Below are positions 6,070 through 9,826 of a DNA stretch of 9,826 nt, piece after piece. Numbering within the stretch: position 1 is the first letter of the stretch; every line of letters starts with the position of its first letter. Under the pieces are notes generated by a model. The model saw only the letters and a list, made by a program, of their open reading frames with translations. It was not told the DNA's origin and ran no database searches. Position numbers and translations under genes: made by a program. The stretch spans positions 1 to 9,826 of the forward strand of contig JAUXAJ010000202.1 in assembly GCA_030620005.1 (NCBI GenBank), read 5' to 3'. This DNA comes from Promethearchaeota archaeon. GTDB lineage: Archaea > Asgardarchaeota > Lokiarchaeia > Sigynarchaeales > SOKP01.

Positions 6070-6074
6070 CTCTC

Positions 6075-7043
6075 TTAATTTAAATACTCTTCAATATTAT
6101 TGTTTAGGCGTAATATTGAAGATATTGCACTAGAAAGTTCGTGATGTGATAGGTTTTCTTTATCCATCAATTTCATGGCTAAATCTCTATATTTAATATA
6201 TTCTTGATTGCTTGTTAAAAGTTTTAGCTTAGTACTAAAAGAATATAAGTTAATATAAGCTTCTTTGTAATCACCTCTTTCTAGAGTCTGGTTTCCCAAA
6301 AATTCAACAGCATCAGATAACGTTTTTTTTGCTTTAGTAAGATAATAATCCAATTTGAGTTTTATATCCTTGACTTCGTTGTTTAACAGTTTTATTTCTT
6401 TTTGAAACTTCAAGAAGGCATTCTCGTCCTTTAATTTTTCAGAAAGTGTGAGCAATTGATTAGCAATTACTGTTTTTCTTAAAATGTTGCTCTCACTATT
6501 AAATTGTTCAAGTAGAAAATCTTTTCTATTAATCAAACTGAGTTGTACTTCTTTTGCTAATTTCCCTTTAATTTTATCTTCGTGTTCCCATATAGATTTT
6601 AAGATCTGTTCGGGATTATCCAATAAAGAAGCTCCTTCTCGTAGAAGCTTTTTATTCGATAATAACAGTTCTATTATAGGCTCGTCTAAAACACTAAATA
6701 CATTTTTCTGACCATTCCAATTAATGAAAATTTCTTTATTCTTTAAAAGGATTTTAATAATTTTTGGGATTAATTTATCGACTATTTTCTTGTCTTCTTT
6801 GTCATTAATTAAAACAACATCGGTTTTGATTACTGGAACGCTAGTAATTGTTACCAAGTAATTTCCAAGTTCAATATTCTTCAATTCATTAGAACCTTTG
6901 GAAACTAAATTTGAAATAACTGATTTTATTGCTAAAAAAAATGAATTAAATAGCTCTAACTCCATGGAACTTACTTCTTGCACGATTTTTTCGTACATTA
7001 AAACGCCAGACTCGCTCTGGTAAATAAAGAGGGTATAAATCAT
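6075..7043 (-). CDS. Longin-like domain protein with long helical C-terminal half
   Basis: A 322-residue cytosolic protein. Residues 1-110 have the pattern of a longin-like domain: paired strands IYTLFIYQSESGVLMYEKI (2-20), helix ELELFNSFFLAIKSVISNLV (28-47), strands ELKNIELGNYLVTITSV (53-69) and IKTDVVLINDKED (72-84), and helix KKIVDKLIPKIIKILLKN (85-102). Residues about 120-322 are almost purely helical and highly charged, with coiled-coil or TPR-like stretches at about 200-240 (SEKLKDENAFLKFQKEIKLL and following) and 250-290. I do not recognise a named family for the C-terminal half. Longin domains commonly act with small GTPases or membrane coats, and the helical half would suit scaffolding. 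The ATG start begins exactly at the first longin strand, and no Shine-Dalgarno is visible. The helicase gene lies 83 bases upstream on the same strand, so co-transcription is possible. Confidence 0.6.
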   Translation of the reverse strand: MIYTLFIYQSESGVLMYEKIVQEVSSMELELFNSFFLAIKSVISNLVSKGSNELKNIELGNYLVTITSVPVIKTDVVLINDKEDKKIVDKLIPKIIKILLKNKEIFINWNGQKNVFSVLDEPIIELLLSNKKLLREGASLLDNPEQILKSIWEHEDKIKGKLAKEVQLSLINRKDFLLEQFNSESNILRKTVIANQLLTLSEKLKDENAFLKFQKEIKLLNNEVKDIKLKLDYYLTKAKKTLSDAVEFLGNQTLERGDYKEAYINLYSFSTKLKLLTSNQEYIKYRDLAMKLMDKENLSHHELSSAISSILRLNNNIEEYLN

Positions 7044-7086
7044 TTAATAAACTGCGCCAATTATGCTATTTCTTATTTTTCCTAAT

Positions 7087-7098
7087 ATTAATATAAAT
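7087..7098 (-). promoter_or_regulatory. TATA-like element for the minus-strand longin/helical gene
   Basis: Read on the minus strand this is ATTTATATTAAT, centred about 50 bases before the ATG at 7043. It predicts transcription starting near 7068 and a leader of about 25 bases. It lies in the 83-base gap after the helicase stop codon, so the downstream gene could be expressed independently of the helicase. A T-rich stretch on the minus strand just upstream (about 7122-7110) could end the helicase transcript. Confidence 0.35.
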
Positions 7099-7126
7099 GG
7101 ATGTTTTATTTAAAAATAATGAATTT

Positions 7127-9811
7127 TTATTTTTTTATTTTTTCAATTATTTCGGGAATTATTTGAATTTCTCTTTTATATATTAAATCTAAATTAACAA
7201 TACTTTCCGCAATATTCTTGATACTTTGGTAGGCATAAATAAGATTTTCTAAATATCCGATAATATCTCCTTTAAAAACTAATATTTTGTATTCTTCTTC
7301 TAAATAATCACAGATTTGATCTACGGAAAAACCTTCTTCTGTTCTTAGCGATAGAATTATCTTTTCAAGATTTAATTTTCCGCAATCACAGAATGGTTTA
7401 TCTCTACAAGAGCAATTGAAAATATGGCTAACCCATTTCACAATGAAATCGGTGAATTCTCTCGAAAATTTCTTTCTCTTTTTAATATTTTCTGCGTTCA
7501 TCAAGGACAGAATTGATGATGAAAATAGATTATTAGAAAAATATTTCAAATTTACATTTTTCGATAAATCTGCTACAACTTTTTTTGATACATAAACGTT
7601 TCTAATTGGTTTAAGATCGAGGACAATTTCAATAATGTTTTTCTCTTTGTTTTTTATGAATTCTATAATTTCGAGACATTGATTAATAGTCAAAAAAGAT
7701 TTCGCAATTGCTTGGCCTAATCGAGTTGTTTTATAAAATAAACTCTCGTTTACTCGAATTAACTTTAATGACTTTAATTTTTTAATCAAAAGATCTAAAT
7801 CGTAATCCTTATTAATCAAATATTCGTGAAACTTTTCAATTTCCTCAAATTTAACTCCTTGATTAAACATGGAAATAAAAGCTTGCAATTCTGTAAGGGA
7901 CTTATCCTCGTCTGGAGGTAATTCAAAATCCTTAATTTTCCCATTTAATAGAGCGATCGCAATTACTTCTTCTGTTTCAATTTTTTTCATTTTTGGGGAA
8001 TAAATTTTTCCTGGCTCAACAAGTAAATAGGCTAAACCCAATTCGTGCTTTTTTAATCTGCCCGCTCTACCTACCATTTGTTCGAATTCTGCTACTGAAA
8101 GCCAGTTTATTCCCATTGCCAAAGATTCAAAAATAACTTGACTTGCTGGAAGATCTACTCCAGCTGCCAAAGCTGCTGTCGCAACAACTCCAGCAATTTT
8201 TTGCGATAAAAATTCCCCTTCTATTATTTTTCTCTCTTCATTCGTTAAGCCCGAATGATATGATCTAACATTTATTCCTTTACCTTGTAAATATGAAGCT
8301 ATGGTTTCACATTTTTTTCGCGTATTAGAAAAAACTATTGTTTGACCTCTATAACCATGGGACGATTTCTCACGAAAAGCAGCTCTTATTAATTTTGAAA
8401 TGAATTTATTTTTTTGAAACGCACTCATGCATAGTATTAAATGCCTTTCAATCGGCACGGGTCTCTTATTGTAGCGAATTAATTTACAGTCTAAATTTTT
8501 TGCCAATAATTCAGGTTCTCCTACATTTGCGGTCAAAAATAAAAATTGTGCATCTTTACAAATAACTTTTAATCTACCAATCAAACCATCCAAAATAAAA
8601 CCTCTTTCAGGATCAATTAAAGTTTGAATTTCGTCAACAATTATCGTACCAATGTTTCTAAACACTCCTTTATTTCCACTTCTTAGCATGTAATCAATTG
8701 CTTCGTAAGTAGCAACAATAACATCTGCACTCGAAATATCGTCCAAATTATCTTCTTTTCTTTTATCTCCTTTATCTAATAACGATTCTCCTACTTTTTT
8801 AATAATCTTTAATTTAAGAGGCTTATATTTTTTCTTAAATTCATTTGTCCTTAAATTTGCAAGTGCAACGATTGGAACTAAATATAACATTTTTGTCCCC
8901 TTATATTCGAGAATCCTCGATATTCCAGCGATTTCACCAATGAGAGTCTTACCTGCTGATGTTGGAGCCATGATTAACTGATTAACTCTTTCTAACAACA
9001 ATCCTTTTTCGATTGAAATAGCTTGAATTGGTAAAAGCGTATTAATCCTTGTCTTTTTTAATATATTTTTGAAATCTAATGGAATAAAAAGGTTATCAAC
9101 ATTATAATTGAGATACTTATCGTTTATTGGAGGATTTTCTGCGACATCATACAAAGTTATTTCTCGATTTAATACGGGATTAAATTCAGCTTTAAATATA
9201 CCAAGCACTTTTTTTACATTTTTAAATTTGAGAATTAAATGGTTAAAAAAACCTTTCAATTTTGGATTTATCCTTTCTCCTGATATCAATCCTACTCGCT
9301 TTGTTTCATCTAGAACGAGTCTCAAAGCGCATTCAGAACATATTATTTGATTTTTTATAGATTTAATTTGAACGCTCTTATTTAGTAGTGTAAACTTCTT
9401 TTCATCGAGACAAGATTGGCAAAATGTTAATTTAACTATTTTTTTTGTATTGAACTGAAAACTTTCTAGCATTTCAATTATGGGTGAATATTCCCCGGAA
9501 AATGCTTGATTAGGAAAAGCAATAAATTTATTTTCATTTGATAACAAAAATTTTTTAAAAATGCGTGGATCGACAGGTATAACGCTATCGTCCTTTTCAA
9601 TTTTGTCAAATTTTAAAGCACGCATTTTATTTTTGATATCAAAACCCAAAACAACTTTTCCCCTGAAAAAAGGTTTATTTATGAAAGAAAAAGTGAATTT
9701 TGTTTTTTTAAAAGATTTTAAGTAAAAGAAATTAACGTTAAATAGCAATTCCTTTTTTTTCTTGCGTTCACGATTAAAAACAATGAAATAATCTCTCAAG
9801 TTACTATTCAA
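7127..9811 (-). CDS. Ski2-like DEAD/DEAH helicase, DUF5814/MJ1401-like, with two cysteine clusters
   Basis: An ATP-dependent superfamily 2 helicase of 894 residues. Visible motifs: Q263, Walker A APTSAGKT (282-289), YLVPIVALAN (310-319), VATYEAID (366-373), motif II DEIQ (393-396), motif III LTAN (426-429), IVFSNTR (492-498), ATAALAAGVDLPA (544-556) and QMVGRAGR (578-585). The DEIQ and TAN forms differ from the commoner DExH and SAT. An N-terminal region of about 250 residues carries C131, C134, C158 and C161 (likely zinc site), and a C-terminal cluster CSCRDKPFCDC (800-810) gives C800, C802, C808 and C810. This arrangement matches the archaeal helicases annotated with DUF5814 (MJ1401-like), probably the group called ASH-Ski2, which in Thermococcales partners the exonuclease aRNase J. 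A role in RNA processing or decay is inferred from that. TTG 9811 has no visible Shine-Dalgarno, and the frame stays open to the window edge 15 bases away, so the true start could lie outside. Confidence 0.9.
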   Translation of the reverse strand: MNSNLRDYFIVFNRERKKKKELLFNVNFFYLKSFKKTKFTFSFINKPFFRGKVVLGFDIKNKMRALKFDKIEKDDSVIPVDPRIFKKFLLSNENKFIAFPNQAFSGEYSPIIEMLESFQFNTKKIVKLTFCQSCLDEKKFTLLNKSVQIKSIKNQIICSECALRLVLDETKRVGLISGERINPKLKGFFNHLILKFKNVKKVLGIFKAEFNPVLNREITLYDVAENPPINDKYLNYNVDNLFIPLDFKNILKKTRINTLLPIQAISIEKGLLLERVNQLIMAPTSAGKTLIGEIAGISRILEYKGTKMLYLVPIVALANLRTNEFKKKYKPLKLKIIKKVGESLLDKGDKRKEDNLDDISSADVIVATYEAIDYMLRSGNKGVFRNIGTIIVDEIQTLIDPERGFILDGLIGRLKVICKDAQFLFLTANVGEPELLAKNLDCKLIRYNKRPVPIERHLILCMSAFQKNKFISKLIRAAFREKSSHGYRGQTIVFSNTRKKCETIASYLQGKGINVRSYHSGLTNEERKIIEGEFLSQKIAGVVATAALAAGVDLPASQVIFESLAMGINWLSVAEFEQMVGRAGRLKKHELGLAYLLVEPGKIYSPKMKKIETEEVIAIALLNGKIKDFELPPDEDKSLTELQAFISMFNQGVKFEEIEKFHEYLINKDYDLDLLIKKLKSLKLIRVNESLFYKTTRLGQAIAKSFLTINQCLEIIEFIKNKEKNIIEIVLDLKPIRNVYVSKKVVADLSKNVNLKYFSNNLFSSSILSLMNAENIKKRKKFSREFTDFIVKWVSHIFNCSCRDKPFCDCGKLNLEKIILSLRTEEGFSVDQICDYLEEEYKILVFKGDIIGYLENLIYAYQSIKNIAESIVNLDLIYKREIQIIPEIIEKIKK

Positions 9812-9826
9812 TATATTTATTAAAAA

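Noticed and set aside
6484..6711. Plus-strand open frame inside the minus-strand longin/helical gene
   Set aside because: Serine- and leucine-rich translation typical of the antisense of a lysine- and glutamate-rich helical protein, with no ribosome-binding site.
9108..9350. Plus-strand open frame opposite the helicase N-terminal domain
   Set aside because: Antisense to a region containing the conserved zinc site of the helicase, with no family resemblance.

Overview
The window is AT-rich (the gaps between genes are extremely so) and looks archaeal. It contains a eukaryote-like actin-family gene, small longin-like proteins, a DRG/TGS-family GTPase and an archaeal Ski2-like helicase. Start signals are mixed: some genes have AGGTG/GAGG Shine-Dalgarno sequences, others have a TATA-like box and no Shine-Dalgarno. 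Together this points to an Asgard archaeon, probably of the Lokiarchaeia type. That assignment is inferred from gene content, not from a marker phylogeny.

Layout. Positions 1-87 are a GC-richer block (about 42% GC) of unknown identity, followed by about 330 bp of very AT-rich non-coding DNA. Five plus-strand genes follow: (1) an actin-related protein with two zinc ribbons inserted in the actin fold (416-1975); (2) a secreted, C-terminally membrane-anchored prenyltransferase/squalene-oxidase-repeat (alpha/alpha-toroid) protein (2114-3196); (3) folD (3250-4107); (4) a small longin-like protein (4245-4706); (5) a divergent DRG-family GTPase with a TGS domain but eroded G motifs (4851-6044). Two minus-strand genes converge on these: a longin-like protein with a long helical C-terminal half (6075-7043) and a large DUF5814/MJ1401-like Ski2-type helicase with N- and C-terminal cysteine clusters (7127-9811). 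The convergent junction holds an 11-bp bulged hairpin.

How the genes fit together. This is not an obvious single operon, because the gaps of 53-144 bp carry their own promoter- or RBS-like signals. folD and the helicase are conserved core functions (one-carbon metabolism, RNA or DNA unwinding). The Arp, the two longin-like proteins and the unusual GTPase are of the kind discussed as eukaryotic-signature or cytoskeleton/trafficking-like proteins in Asgard archaea. The strongest candidates for something undescribed are the actin fold with an internal double zinc ribbon and altered ATPase residues, the DRG-like protein with degenerate GTP-binding motifs next to longin-like genes, and the longin gene's leader, which has a tandem repeat and two mutually exclusive short helices, one of which would bury the Shine-Dalgarno. 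Four of the seven genes appear to start with TTG.
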